Shown here: positions 9,297 to 21,054 of the stretch, piece after piece | Numbering within the stretch: position 1 is the stretch's first letter | Layout: each line of letters begins with the position of its first letter | Assembly (NCBI RefSeq): GCF_023898315.1 | Contig: NC_064616.1 | Span: 531,359,102-531,423,101 of the forward strand | Length of the DNA: 64,000 bases | Reading direction: 5' to 3' | DNA from: Schistocerca nitens | Lineage: Eukaryota; Arthropoda; Insecta; Orthoptera; Acrididae | Translations under genes and position numbers: made by a program | The notes under the pieces: generated by a model | What the model saw: only the letters and a program-made list of their open reading frames with translations | Told to the model about the DNA's origin: nothing | Database searches by the model: none

Positions 9297-9470
9297 AAGA
9301 GGATAGAGAGAGGCGAAGCTAATCAAGAAGAATTTGAAAAATGCAAGGACATCCCATTCCTCAGCATACCACTTACTGGTAACATTTCAGATCCGATAGC
9401 AAGAACCCTGGAGTAACATGTGATCAACATGAACTTCTCAACTAAAAGTAAGTTTTCTTACTGGTCGGTC
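9297..9470 (+). pseudogene. possible Penelope-like RT thumb remnant
   Basis: One frame reads KCKDIPFLSIPLTGNISDPI then ARTLE, a stop, and HVINMNFSTKSK. The pattern P-F-x5-G-x2-S-x2-I-A-R, followed by a hydrophobic NFSTK segment, recalls the C-terminal RT block of Penelope-like elements. It is short and has a stop, so the assignment is tentative; chance similarity is possible. Confidence 0.3.
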
Positions 9471-9720
9471 ATCGAGAAGACATGGGTTCAGTTCTCGATA
9501 CTGCCAGGGATTTTTCCCTGGTGGAAGAACTGGAACGGGGTGCACTTAGCCTCTTGGAGTCAACTGAGGAGTTATTTGGCAGAAGTAGCGAATCCAAAAT
9601 CTGCGAAGCCGACAACGGCCGGGAGAGCAGTGTGGTGACATCATGCCCTCTATACTGCATCCAAATGAAACCATAGGGCAGGTAATGAGATGGCGGCTAG
9701 TCAGCACTGTACGTCCCATC
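9460..9720 (+). repeat. SINE with family-A body but a different, tRNA-like head
   Basis: The 3' part shares the body of the 5S-headed SINEs (GGGGTGCACTTAGCCTC, then GGCCGGGAGAGCAGTGTG). The head differs. It contains GGGTTCAGTTCTCG, close to a Pol III B box, followed by CTGCCAGGGATTTTTCCCTG. Two kinds of Pol III head therefore drive the same body. The copy is diverged and its 3' end is uncertain. Confidence 0.7.
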
Positions 9721-10034
9721 AGGGACGGAATGCGGAGCTGCTAAGCACTGACACATACAGTAAACAATTTAGATAAATCTGGTGAAAACTCTAGCGTACA
9801 AAATTCAGTGTACAGTACTGATGCAAGCATCTTGAAGCTAATATGCATTAGTAACGGTTTGAGCTTCGAAATAAAAATCTGTGAGCGCTGCACACTCGTG
9901 ACCACAATAAACAGCTGTGCATGCTATGTGACATTTCGTTAATAATTTGGCCACTGTGCATAATGGTAATCACGGAATACAGTGCACGAAGTAGGATTCA
10001 TAAACGGAAGTCGATATAACAATTGCAAACATTT

Positions 10035-10220
10035 AAAAAAATGGTTCAAATGCCTCTGAGCACTATGGGACGCAGTTTCTGAGGTCATCAGTCCCCTAGA
10101 ACTTAGAACTACTTAAACATAACTAACCTAAGGACATCACACACATCCATGCCCGAGCCAGGATTCGAAACTGCGACCCTAGCGGTCGCGCGGTTCCGGA
10201 CTGTAGCCACAACGGCTGGC
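10035..10220 (-). repeat. tRNA-headed SINE (family B) with target duplication
   Basis: Its head resembles a class II (Ser/Leu-type) tRNA, with GGTTCGAATCCTG-type B box (slightly mutated here). The body reads, on minus, GATGTCCTTAGGTTAG and GGGACTGATGACCTCAG, and ends CCATTTTTTT. The flanks TGCAAACATTT (10024-10034) and TGCAAATATTT (10221-10231) form an 11-bp target duplication with one mismatch. Other family B copies: 22900, 39302, 39510, 48455 and 54774. Confidence 0.9.
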
Positions 10221-10231
10221 TGCAAATATTT

Positions 10232-13200
10232 ATTCAAATTCAAAACCGACAGGGAATTTTATTGCAATATGTCTCCTGAAAAACGAAAACCCGAAAAACT
10301 AACACGACATACGTAAGTCAGTTAAGTGGGATTTCGATTGACATACTTGGGAAGACTGAAAGAAGAACAAAAACGGACGTCCTCGTCTATACAACTCGCG
10401 TTTTCAAATTAGCAACAGAAATGCACAAAGAACCAGATAAGTGTGAACTGTTCGGAGTATGGACTCTGAAATATGAAATTAACACCTCACGCTTAGGAAA
10501 AAGTGACACATACATCTTTAAACTGCATATTGAACACGGGACTACAGCCAGAAAGCGAAATGATCGGAATTCAGTTTTCTGTTTTCAGCCCAGACTCTGT
10601 TGGAGGGGCGACAGCGTTCTTGTAGCCAGTGTGACGAATGAGAATATTTCTTCAAGCGTGAAAATAGTGGGGAACGCTGCCAAAGTTTCCCTGACATACC
10701 GTACAAAAACATAAAATCAATTTGCTTGGTTGTTACCGTGTTTGAATGGTCTTTACCATCGGTTGGCGTAACATACACAGTGTCTAGCAGGGGAAGCAAA
10801 ACGTAGGATGAGAAGAACAGGAATGCTATTGAGATGGTGCAAAATTTCTCACTTTTCATGGAAACGGGAAGGCGATATACTTGTTGACCTCCATACTGAA
10901 TGGGTATTTACTATACATCTCAAGTGGCCACTTGCGGGCTACGGCACCCTTGGATGCCGTGCGTGAGGCAGTAACTCCCGGAAACCGCAACTGCAGAACA
11001 CGCCGAGCAGGTCCTGAGAACCACCCCGGAATGCCACCCAAACTTTTCCGCTGCAACTGCGCAGTAAACATAGTATGTCACGGAATCCGCTTGGTTACGT
11101 GAGAACCTTTCATCCGCCACTCAACTGCTTCTATTGCCGTGAAGCGATCTGTACTATTCATGTTACGTTCCATATCAGATAGTATGGAACGGCTTCTAAT
11201 ATGTATATTGTGAACATATGGCAAGCTTTGAACTGAACACTTACAGTACATCAGCTGCCGCAATTCATCCGCACGAAACAGGACACAAAATACAAGACGT
11301 GAATAAAGCACTGATCATTCAGCATCTGCAGCCAAAAGACATAAAACTGTATGTCCTAGAGATCTACAGAAAATCTACTGAGGTAAAAACCTACAGCCAA
11401 TGTAATTCACAAAGCTAATACAGAAAATGAACGCTGAAAGGTATTTAGGAACTTAAATAAGACATTCGTCTTCCCTAAAGCCATCTCACATGTTGTTGAT
11501 CCAACCAACTTTTATTGTAGATCAGTTTCTTAGGTATAAAAACAGATAACAAATTAACAAGCTATTGTATATATCATAAAATTCTGAACACAAGCGAATG
11601 AATTTACATTATTTTTGAAATACTGTGGATTATATTTATGAAATAATTTCACTACAGATCTCGTTTATGCAGAAATACAGTTTGTTAAAATATGTAAAAG
11701 CCATGTCCACTGATGTTCAATTTTGTGATAACCTCTTAATATCATCAGATCCAAAGAATTACAACATCTTTGTTATCCAGAAGACGCTAAATACCCGTAT
11801 CGTCTTTGGTACAGTAAACAGTGGGTGTGTAAAGCTTAAATGCAGAGCTATGAGAACATATAACGCAGATTCACCGGAGTGCGAATATGCATCATTTCTA
11901 AAAGTATTTCAATGCATTAATCCAAGAAATGAAGTTCTAATCAAAGTGATAATGTAAAAATATTTCTAGCAATTTCGACATCGTTGCTGCCCCGAGAACA
12001 ATGCTGCCCAAATAAAAATGGAAACTGTCTTTGGTGATAGTATAGAGTCGGGCCTCCGGAACGAGTCTTTATTGAAGAATTCGAGTTTAGTAACTTGTTG
12101 CGTTGCGTTTATTTATTTATAGTTTAAACATACTGTCACGGAAATAGCGTAGAAAATAAGATTATGTGTAAAAATACAATGCGATCAGGCACGCGTTGGT
12201 CAGTCGTTTCTCCTAATCTTAGGGTAAGCGCCTTGAAAAGGTCCTGCAAACTAAAAAACTCTGTCTCAGTCCGCTACATCGTCCTGAAACTCATGTAAGT
12301 AACCCAGTGGTCAAAGTAAACTGCTATGTGTACCTTTGATACTTGCCAGCCAAGTTCAGAAAATCTTCACGGTGTTTGCAGGAGGCCTTGACGCACTGAC
12401 GCAAGCAACAGATCGGATCTAGGATATGTATCCCTTCACAAGCGTTGTGACTGTGTCCACGCAAACGGCACATTCTGTTGGCGCATTACAACCCCAGTTA
12501 GCCGAATTATCCACGCAAATCACAGTACTTCAGACAGGAGGTCCAGTCGAGCACCATAACGGAGGTATTTCACTATCAGTGACCGACGTTCGCCAATCAA
12601 GAAACGTATCAGATACTATCACGTTAGGAATGGCACTGAAGCTCTATAATGCCGTCCATCTTGTGATGTGGGAAAGGCCACACGGAATCAGTGGAGACGG
12701 CGGAAAATACAAGGCGGGACAGCCAACGGCTATTCATAAAGGAGCACATGAAAAATTGCAATTCTTGATTTGCCATGGAGAATCGTTTTTTAGTTTTGTC
12801 CTACTAATGCATTAAAATAATCCTTCATCATCTTGTAGTGGGATTTTGTTTCATTTATCAATTTCTGGAACCCTTCGTAGTTCTCGTGTCTGATGAGAAT
12901 GCGAGCACGTTGGTGTATCAATCTGAATGATGTATTTTGCTTATTTTTACAATAACTCTTGCTATTCTGTCTGAGATTGTTTCAATATTTCCAATATTAT
13001 TTTTTTATGTTTCTCGTTTTCAGTAAGGGTTACCTGAATTTACTCCCAGCTCTGTTCCTCTGTTGCAAAACACAAATCTTGCCATTAATTCTATTTGGTT
13101 TTCGTTTATTCGCCGGGATTTCTAATCACTGTGATACATCTCATTTGGCATTATTTAACTCTTGTTGTAGCTCTATGTACCTATCTTCAGATCCTTAAGT

Positions 13201-16200
13201 TCCGTAATTTATTTTTTCTAAATAAAAATTTACAGAAACAGTTGGGGTCCTAAGTTCCTTATTACGGTTCATACAACCACGCTTCGTGAAGCAGTGTCCG
13301 GGCGCAGAAGTAGCTGATCGTCACCCGTAGTCTAAGAGCACTACTGAAGCTCTCTCAGACGCACTATCGTTGTTCTTTCACCCGGGCCAGAATAGCAACG
13401 TCCCATGAACGTACATGTGCCTCCAGGGTCTCTGACAACCCGGGCAACTTATAATAGCCTGTCAGGACACGAAAGACACATGAACAGTGCCTAACCCCGG
13501 CAGAGTTTTGACCACAGCAATAGCAGCCAAGGTCTGTAATCAATAGGACCAGTTTTCACGAAAATACCGTGTTAGCACAGACAATCGGTTAAGTGTTTGT
13601 GACATATACTTCGAACAAAGCCTTTAAACACACTGTTTATCTACCATGGCTGGTTACTTGTATTACGTAAGGTGACTTTCATCATAGCATAGAAAAAAAT
13701 TCCATTTAAAAATTATTGTTACATTAATAAAAGAACTCTGTAGGAGTTATACGAGGGAAAGGTGAAAATTTTACGGTTAGACATTATTTTCGTCCCTCCG
13801 TAAAAACTGTTTCTTATTTAAATATCGATATGTATAGATTACACAGAGTAAAGCCATGGAGCTGAGTAATCTGTGACTATTGTTAAAATATCTTTGTGTT
13901 GCTACACCGCCTCTGCCTGAGAGTACTTGCAAGGTTATACGTAACATTCTAAGTTGAGCAGTGTTGAAATGTATTTTGAAGAATGATCAGGAAATTTTCT
14001 TTATCAGCATGATATGGGGTTGATGGAAGTGGAGTATGAATATTTTTGATGCAATCATAGAGAGGGAAGCTAAGGAGGATTATTTGTGAGTTAAAAGATT
14101 GAAATAAGTATGTTATTGACATTGTATTAACGACGTTCAGATAGTAGGATTTTTATATGGATTGCTTTGCTAGGAAGATGATATTCACTTTGCTTCAACT
14201 TATTTCTTAAAGTCATATTATGTATATACTATTGTGAACATTAAGTTGATTTTTTAAAATATTACTTTTGAATGTAGAGCATTATTTGGATTTTGTTAGA
14301 AGTTATTTCTTAACAGTTAAAATTCCCATCCTTCATTCAGTTCATTATGTAAGTACACACATTGCACTTTTGGCACAGAATTTTCAGGCGTCGTTTTTAG
14401 TGTTACTTAGCTGCTGTATGCTGTGCGCTGCTTTCTAGAAACCTGCAGAAATGTTTTTTAACGCACAAGGTAACTGAAGATACAGTTTAGGACCAGGAAT
14501 TTGTATGTAAGTTCGGTTGCGCGTTTGTTTCAGAAGTCAGGTTACATTCAGGGTAGAGCTCATTTTTATAAAAACATCTTCAGTTTGTAGACAGTGATGT
14601 GCAAGTCATATTAAGTCTTTGTACGATTCAGTACACTCAGAGTTTTGCACAGGACACGAGTCTAAGTTAGAAATTAGTTTGTTTGGTAACAGTTTTTGAG
14701 AAGTTTTGGTAGACAGTTTTAGGAACATTCACTCTGACTGAGATAAGCAGACAAGCGGTTAAGTTACAGCTGAATACTGTATTTCACAGTCAAAGTCGCA
14801 CTTTCGTTTCCGACGTAGTTCCATTAAATGAAGCACTTTGTCCATTATTTTTCGAGTGAGTAGAATCCAGTCCGGAAGTGTGGTCCGGTTGGTCGAAATA
14901 CGCATCTCTAGCGACCATTACTTATCTTTTCATGAGAGAGCAGGTGAAAGAAAGAGGGAACCGAATCTTGTAAAGAGAGTGTACGTTCCATCGATTCGTA
15001 CATAAAGTTCCTCAGGTTTTAAATTGGCAAAGTACCTCTCTCGGCACATGATATGTACCGAAGTTTTTGCTTTTTTTTTTTCTAGGTAAGGCCACACTTT
15101 TTTTATCCATTTGTTCCTGGTGACAAGCTGCCTGTTCGTTAGTATTTACTTTACCATACAAAGGGTTACGATCAGTGCGATTTACTGATGTAAAAAGTAC
15201 GATGTCCTGTCGCAGCACAACAAAAACTGATCTTTCCGGCAGTCGAAAACGCATTCACCCAGTTTCGTGCAGAGCTACCGGCTTCCTTTGGCAGTGAGTC
15301 GCGTAAGACAAATAATTGTATTTAGGTGCGATATTTCAGTTCATCAGTTTCAAAGAGACACAAAGCACGGCTAATTATAAAAACTGTATAAACAAAATTA
15401 TTCCGCTGATCAAACTAACGGTTGGCTTGTGCTATTTTGCAAGTTCACCAATATAATAAACACAAAATTTCAAAATAATCAACGTCATCTCTGTGCCAAA
15501 TAGAGAAATTATCACCATGTCCTAATGTGAGACAAAAAGAGCAAATGTGCCAGTTTGAAAGAAAACAATAAAAAAATAAGAATAAATAAGAAAATAATAA
15601 AAAACTGTTTTAACAAATGTTTCGAATTAAAGGATGAGTAGCAAAAACTCACTGACCAAGGCACAGCGGTTGCGGAACAAACGAAGCTGTGTTTTACTTT
15701 AAGCCGGCCTAACATTCAAAATACAATATTCGACTATAAGAAATTTGTGTGCGTATACAGCTGTTTTCAGTAATTTTTTATGTGACCTTGAAAGCAATGA
15801 TGCAGCAGCAGAGCACTCATTAATTATTTTATTTTTCGTGATTACTCTACGCCTACGTTCAGAAGTAATTAGACTCATTTGCAAGATTTACATCTTTAAT
15901 GAATGATTTACATCTTTAATGAATGACTGCAGTACTATTGTCTCTCTAGAATAAAGACATACAAACACATCAGCTAGTGACGGAGAATCTGGAGGAGTCA
16001 TGACGGCTCAGTGAACTTCGACGGATTTTGAAATCTTAAAGTTACAGTCCGTGCTGTCATTCTTGTCTACTTTTTTTATTTTGTGGTATGATCAACGCCA
16101 TGACGGTCACCTGATTCCCGCAAGTTAAAAAGATTACTTTTTTCCTAGGAAAGAGTAATCGAACCGTGGATAGACCTTGACAATGCCTTCCTTTTTCCAG

Positions 16201-16470
16201 CGAGCTCCAGCGGTAGTCCACAAAATAGCAGCCATTTCGGTATTTGTTGTGCCACGCTCTAAAGCCGCGTGGTTTCTCACTTGATTATATATGCGGGAAT
16301 GTTCATCACAGGGCTGGAGCCAAATTATTGAACGTCGTCCTGTATCTACGTAGGCTCGGATCAAGGGTTAGGTTCTGTGTGTGTTTTCAGGACGGGGGGT
16401 GGGGGGGGGGAGGTCACAGTTCGTCGCAGTCAAGCCCACTTTTGACATGTCATGTATACTTACAATTTTC
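10232..16470. other. 6.2 kb without recognisable genes or repeats
   Basis: Mostly AT-rich sequence. The longer open stretches are 10421-10714 (+), 11625-11957 (+, preceded by a pyrimidine-rich TTTCACTACAG that could be a splice acceptor), 12426-12815 (+, about 129 codons) and 15012-15254 (-). None resembles a family I know and none has supporting splice or promoter context strong enough to call. This may be intron, intergenic DNA or very old repeats. Confidence 0.4.

Positions 16471-16509
<39 letters not shown>
16471..16509. repeat. (ATA)n microsatellite
   Basis: About thirteen tandem ATA/TAA units, followed by a looser AT-rich stretch. A G-rich run lies just upstream near 16396-16411. Confidence 0.95.
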
Positions 16510-16816
16510 TATAAATGTTTTAATATAATAATAATAGTTTAAATACAAAAAATGCATCAAATATTTTAATATAATAACAATAATTTGTTTATATCCGTAC
16601 TTAGTAAGAGAAGTTGGGGTAGCCAAAACGAGAGAAATAGCCGTTGCATTTTTTGCCTGAACGGTGCTGCTTCCTGCCGAGAACTGGTCGAACTGGTACT
16701 AATATACACCATCATTGTTGTCAGTGAGTTTGGCTGAGGAAGCTTGTTCAGATTTTTTTAGATGGTTTTGGTAACAATTTTTCTGATTTTCAGTCATCTG
16801 ATATAAGTCATTTATA

Positions 16817-17994
16817 CACTAAAGTGACAAATGTCATGGGATACCTCCTCATAACCTGTAGGATCTCCTTTTCCCGGTTGGTGCAGCAATTCGTGGTGGC
16901 ATGAAATCAACTAGTGGTTTGAAATCCCCTGCAGAAATACTGGGCCGTACAATCTTTATAGCCGTCCATAATTGCGAAAGTCCCATAAACTTTAATGTTC
17001 GATGGAATTCATCTCGGGCGATCTGAGAGGCCATATCATTCGCTCGAACTGTTCAAATTTTTACTCAAAACAATCGCGAACAGTTGTGGCCTGATTACAT
17101 AGCGCATTGTCATCCATAAGAACTCCATTGTTGTTTTCAAACGTGACTTCCATGAATGGCTGCAAATGTTCTTCAAGTAGCCCAACATAACCATCTGCAG
17201 TCAATGGTCAGTTCAATTGGACCAGAGTATCCAGTCTATACCATGTAAACACAGCCTACACCATTATAGAGCCAAAACCAGATTGCACAGTCCCTTTTTG
17301 ACAGTTTGGGTCCACGGCATCGTGGGCTATGCGCCACACTCGTACCCTACCATCAGCTCTTAACAACTGAAATCGGGACTCATCTGACCAGACTACGGTT
17401 TTCCAGTCGTCTAGGGTCCAACCGCTGTGGTTACGAACACAGGAGAGGCGCTGTAGGCTAAGTCGTGCTGTTAGCGAAGGCACTGCCATAGCCCGCTAAC
17501 GCCAAATTTCACCGCCCTGTCCTAACAGATACGTTCGTCGTACGTCCCACATTGGTTTCTGCGGTTGTTTCACGCAGTGTTGCTCGTCTGTTAGCACTGA
17601 GAACTCTACGCGAACGTCGCTGCTCTCGGTAGTTAAGTGAAGGCGTCGGCCACTGCGTTACCTTTTGATGAGAGGAATGCCCGAAATTTGGTATTCTCGG
17701 CACACTCTTGACACTGTGGGTCTGAAAATATTGAATTCCCTATTTCTTTTTCCGAACTGGAATGTCCTATGCATCTAGCTCCAACTCCCATTCCACGGTC
17801 AAAGTCTATTAATTACCGTCGTACGGCCACGGTCACAATTACTGCAGTGCAGGAGCTGTCATTTGTACTCAGATGATTCGTGTGAAAAGGTGTCCTCCGC
17901 CGATGCACTGCCCTTTTATAGCCTGAGTACGCGATAGTACTGACAGCTGTATATGTGCATATCGCTATCCCATGACTTTTGTCATCCTAATGTG
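16817..17994 (-). mobile_element. Tc1-like transposon with both inverted ends, transposase broken
   Basis: The left end starts CACTAAAGTGACAAATGTCA after TA at 16815-16816. The right end, read inward, is CACATTAGGATGACAAAAGT followed by CATGGGATA. The ends match over about 29 bases with several differences. Minus-strand frames give a DNA-binding region (17509-17703), VVWSDESRFQL with DGRVRVWR (17256-17489, first catalytic aspartate present), and a C-terminal piece (16849-17034). The pieces are in different frames and the D2/E regions are decayed. It is the same family as the element at 7203. It is complete in length but cannot make transposase. Confidence 0.85.
17256..17703 (-). pseudogene. 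Tc1-like transposase remnant (N-terminal and first catalytic block)
   Basis: 17703-17509 encodes the helix-turn-helix region, with blocks corresponding to RATLRETTAE and NVGRTTNVSVRT. 17489-17256 encodes VVWSDESRFQLLRADGRVRV, where SDES carries the first catalytic aspartate. A frameshift lies between them. The enzyme would bind its inverted ends and cut at TA. This copy is not functional. Confidence 0.8.
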
Positions 17995-18069
17995 TTATTA
18001 TTCTTACTGCACTCGCACTGCGTGGTTACAACTGAAGTGCAGCTACTCACGGATATCCAGTGTGGGCTT

Positions 18070-18190
18070 TAATTAACGTATGACAGCGAAACTTGGTAAA
18101 TATACTACTGCGTAAATTCGGAACCGATTTACGCTGAAAAAATACATAGTTCCAGTTGTGGACACCAGGTGCAAATCTGACGCTGTACAC
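18070..18190. repeat. left long inverted repeat of the DDxD transposon
   Basis: It pairs with 19420-19544 in inverted orientation. The best-conserved part spans about 55 bases from CGTATGACAGCG to GGAACCGATTTA; similarity returns further in at GCAAATCTG. Confidence 0.8.
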
Positions 18191-18252
18191 CGCTTGTATG
18201 ACGGTATGACATCCACGCTGTAATTTGACAAGCCATAACGTGAGTGAACAGT

Positions 18253-19350
18253 ATGGCTATCGAGAAGACAGACCGTGCGCTGCTAGTGAAACTGTTTTAC
18301 GCGAACGACAGTAATTACGGTACTGCATTGAAAGAGTGTCATCGACTGAAACGTCTGAGGAGAGGTCGCGTGGCTCAAAGAAGATGATAATGAAATTCGA
18401 AAACACGAGTGAGTTTGGTGTGGCACATGGAAGAGGAAGGCGTCCTATACTGGTGGAAGTTATTGACAAGGTTGCTGTTGCTGTAACTGACCACGCAGAA
18501 CGTGCCCCGGGTAGTGCAATGTCACGAGAATAGTCCATCCCATGATCAACAGTACGGGAAGTTTTGCGGTCTGTTTTACACTGGTACCCGTACAAGATCC
18601 AGATGGTGCAGCAACTGAGACCCCATGATGCACAGCAACGTTATGCATTTGCTCTTCGGTTTCTGGTACGAATCGAAGTTGATGACATGTGGCTGAACAA
18701 TATACTATGTAGTGACGAGGTACATTTTAAACTACAGGATGCAGTGAAAACACAGAACTGCCGAATCTGGAGGACTGTTAAACGGAGTGTTATGCATGAA
18801 GAGCCATTGCACTCTTTGTACGTGACTATGTGTTGTGAGTTTATAAGCACATTTATTTTCGATCCGATGTTCTTTGAAGAGAATACACACAGTGGGCCTG
18901 TCAAGTGTACCGTGACGTCTGCACGTTATCGAGATCTCCTCGTACAGCATGTGATTTCTGCTTTTGAAGAGCGCAACTGTGTGGAAGCCATTGGCTTCAT
19001 GCAAGATGGACCTGTCCCTCATGTCGCTCGCCCAATGAAAGATCTGCTTAATTCAACCTTCCAAGAACGTTTTATCCCCAGAGGCTTTGCAGGTGCATGG
19101 CCTGATCTAAATCCATGTGTCTTTTGGCTTTGGGGATATCGAACGCGTTTACCAGGGACACGCTTTGCCTCCACCTGATCTGAAGGCCAGCATACAAGCA
19201 CACTTTGCTCCTATTCCACTGGCACTACTACGTGCAAGTGTTGATCACGTCGTTTTATGGATGCAGCATCTCATCGACGTCTCCGGCGCTCATATTGAAC
19301 AGACTGTGAAAGCGGCGTTAATAATAAAATCAACATTTTGCGTTTCTCAC
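18253..19350 (+). pseudogene. DDxD-type transposase, frameshifted
   Basis: A plausible start is ATG at 18253 (MAIEKTDRALLVKLFYAND). Frameshifts follow near 18330 and 18540. The main open part (18564-19178) reads VLHWYPYKIQ, NNILCSDEVHF, NCRIWRTVK, GFMQDGPVPH and LNPCVFWLWGY. It then shifts frame again near 19150 to reach the terminal HVVLWMQHLIDVSGAHIEQ. The valine in PCVFW replaces the expected acidic residue. The C-terminal block is well preserved, so the copy is probably only moderately old. Confidence 0.85.
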
Positions 19351-19419
19351 TAGTTTTGCCTTTGCAGTCCTAGTCCCATTCCTAATCCACTACATATGGA
19401 AACATTTCTATACGTCTTC

Positions 19420-19544
19420 CTTGCATTCACAGCGACAGATTTGCAATTTGTGGTCAAAAGTGGATCTAACTTCTTCCAGGCCTAAATCGGTTCCGGATTA
19501 ACGCAGTAGAATATCTACCACTTTTCGCTGTCATACGATAGTTA
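19420..19544. repeat. right long inverted repeat of the DDxD transposon
   Basis: Inverted partner of 18070-18190, ending in CGCTGTCATACG. Likely transposase binding region. Confidence 0.8.
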
Positions 19545-20848
19545 CACTCGTTACTGGACCTCTGTGATTATCTGCACTTTAATTATAAGCATCTGGTGCG
19601 TAGACAAATACCTTTTTACACTATGAATGTTTAAACAACGTCCTTTGGCCTTCAAAAATAGTGCCTTATATGTCATGCATAATACTACACCACAGACTGA
19701 GTTCTAAACTATTTTACATATAAAACTATCATACGCCAGTCTATCACTTTGTAACGATTTTGAATTTATTTATTATATTTAAGCGCGTTTCTATTCTATC
19801 TGACCTAACACAAAAGTTCGATTAAAAATGGCCTCCTGCAGCAACGTGCTATTGTTTCAAACACTAGAGCATCAGTAAGCCTGGAAAATAGAGCACGAAG
19901 CGCATAATCCTGTTGCGTTTTAACATGCCACATTAACCCGCAAGGTAGAGAAAAGTGGTCATTATGTAAGCCTTCAGAAAAATTAGTATAGTTGCTAGAG
20001 ATTATTTTCTTTTTACTTGAAAATATTTGGTGCAATTCCTTACAATACGTAGATTAGAAAGGCGTAAACGGCAAGCTTCCATCAATAATCGTGATTTAGT
20101 GAAAATTCAGTTTCCCTTTGAGTGGGCACTTTACCCTAGCTTCTCCTACATAGCTTTAACATACCTCCAAAGAAATTCTAGCTCAGCGATATACGTCATA
20201 TGCAAAGCATTGGTTCAGATATTTATGAAGTAGTCATGAAATTGATTTAAGAACGGTAATATCAACAAACTGTCCCTACTGTGTCAACATCATAATTCAC
20301 ACAATATAGCATCGAAGTGTGCACACGCCATTATCAGTGTTTAACTTAGCACTACTGTTGTGGATATAGGTCTGCAGACTACGGCCATGCGAGCAGGCTA
20401 AATGACCAATAAATAAATAAATAATATATATTGTTTCGTTCAGTCGGTTTGCCTATCTACGGAAAGTCAGTCTTCCCACATGGTTTTCTTAGTATACAGT
20501 CTTTTCTTTTCTGTATTGCCTTACTTAACTTCCTCTAGCTTGCCGTTTCTAGTTGTGAATGAGGAAATGTGTCAGATTTGTTTTCGACAGCAGGTACCAT
20601 CACTCTGTGAATGGGCGCCTTTTCGTGGCAGGAATGTTGTTTCCAACTGGTCAGGCCGCAAGCCCATCCTAGCAGGCTAGCCATCATGCAAGAAATTGAG
20701 AAGTATCCTGTGTTAAACATAACTTTTAATATCTAGAATTCCTTGAAATTTTCGAGACTCTGTTTTCAAAATATTTTATTATCCGAAAGCTAGTAGAGAA
20801 ATTTGGAAACTGACAGATTATACACGGTCCAGTCACATTGATTTGACT
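19545..20848. other. no recognisable feature
   Basis: AT-rich sequence with a short AAATAAATAAATAA run near 20408. No coding block recognised. Confidence 0.4.
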
Positions 20849-20923
20849 ACCGCCTATGTTCGACGTCAACGTGCAACAACCACTCACAGACGGCATATGG
20901 CAGCACTATCGGTGGAGGGTATA
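20849..20923. repeat. left arm of a 75-bp inverted repeat
   Basis: It matches 23980-24053 in inverted orientation. Shared blocks are ACCGCCTATGTTCGACGTC, AACGTGCAACA, CCACTCACAGACG and GGTGGAGGGTAT (one base differing). These are terminal or subterminal Tc1 sequences. Confidence 0.85.
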
Positions 20924-21054
20924 TGCTCCAATAGGCAGATGGCCGTTGCCGTGTACGGCTTGAAACGTTTGAAAGCCAAGGGGTCAAGGCCGGAGAAGGG
21001 AGCGTTATGGTCTGCGGAATGTCGTGGCATTTCATGACTGGTCTCCTCACTCTG

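Larger units (their letters stand above)
18070..19544 (+). mobile_element. Tc1/mariner-superfamily (DDxD-type) transposon with long inverted ends
   Basis: The ends form long inverted repeats: left 18070-18190 and right about 19420-19544. Both contain CGTATGACAGCGAAA and GGAACCGATTTA in opposite orientation. The interior encodes a transposase with D1 in SDEVHF and D2 in QDGPVPH, and a C-terminal block PDLNPC-FWLWGY. In related proteins the residue after PC is the third catalytic aspartate; here it is valine. Long ends are unusual for simple Tc1 copies but occur in this superfamily. I did not identify a clean target duplication. Confidence 0.8.

Noticed and set aside
10421-10714. A 97-codon open frame as a host exon
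   Set aside because: Looks protein-like in places but has no supporting splice sites and no match I can name.
12426-12815. A 129-codon open frame as a protein-coding gene
   Set aside because: No recognisable domain, no clear splice or promoter context, and AT-rich insect DNA gives open stretches of this length by chance.
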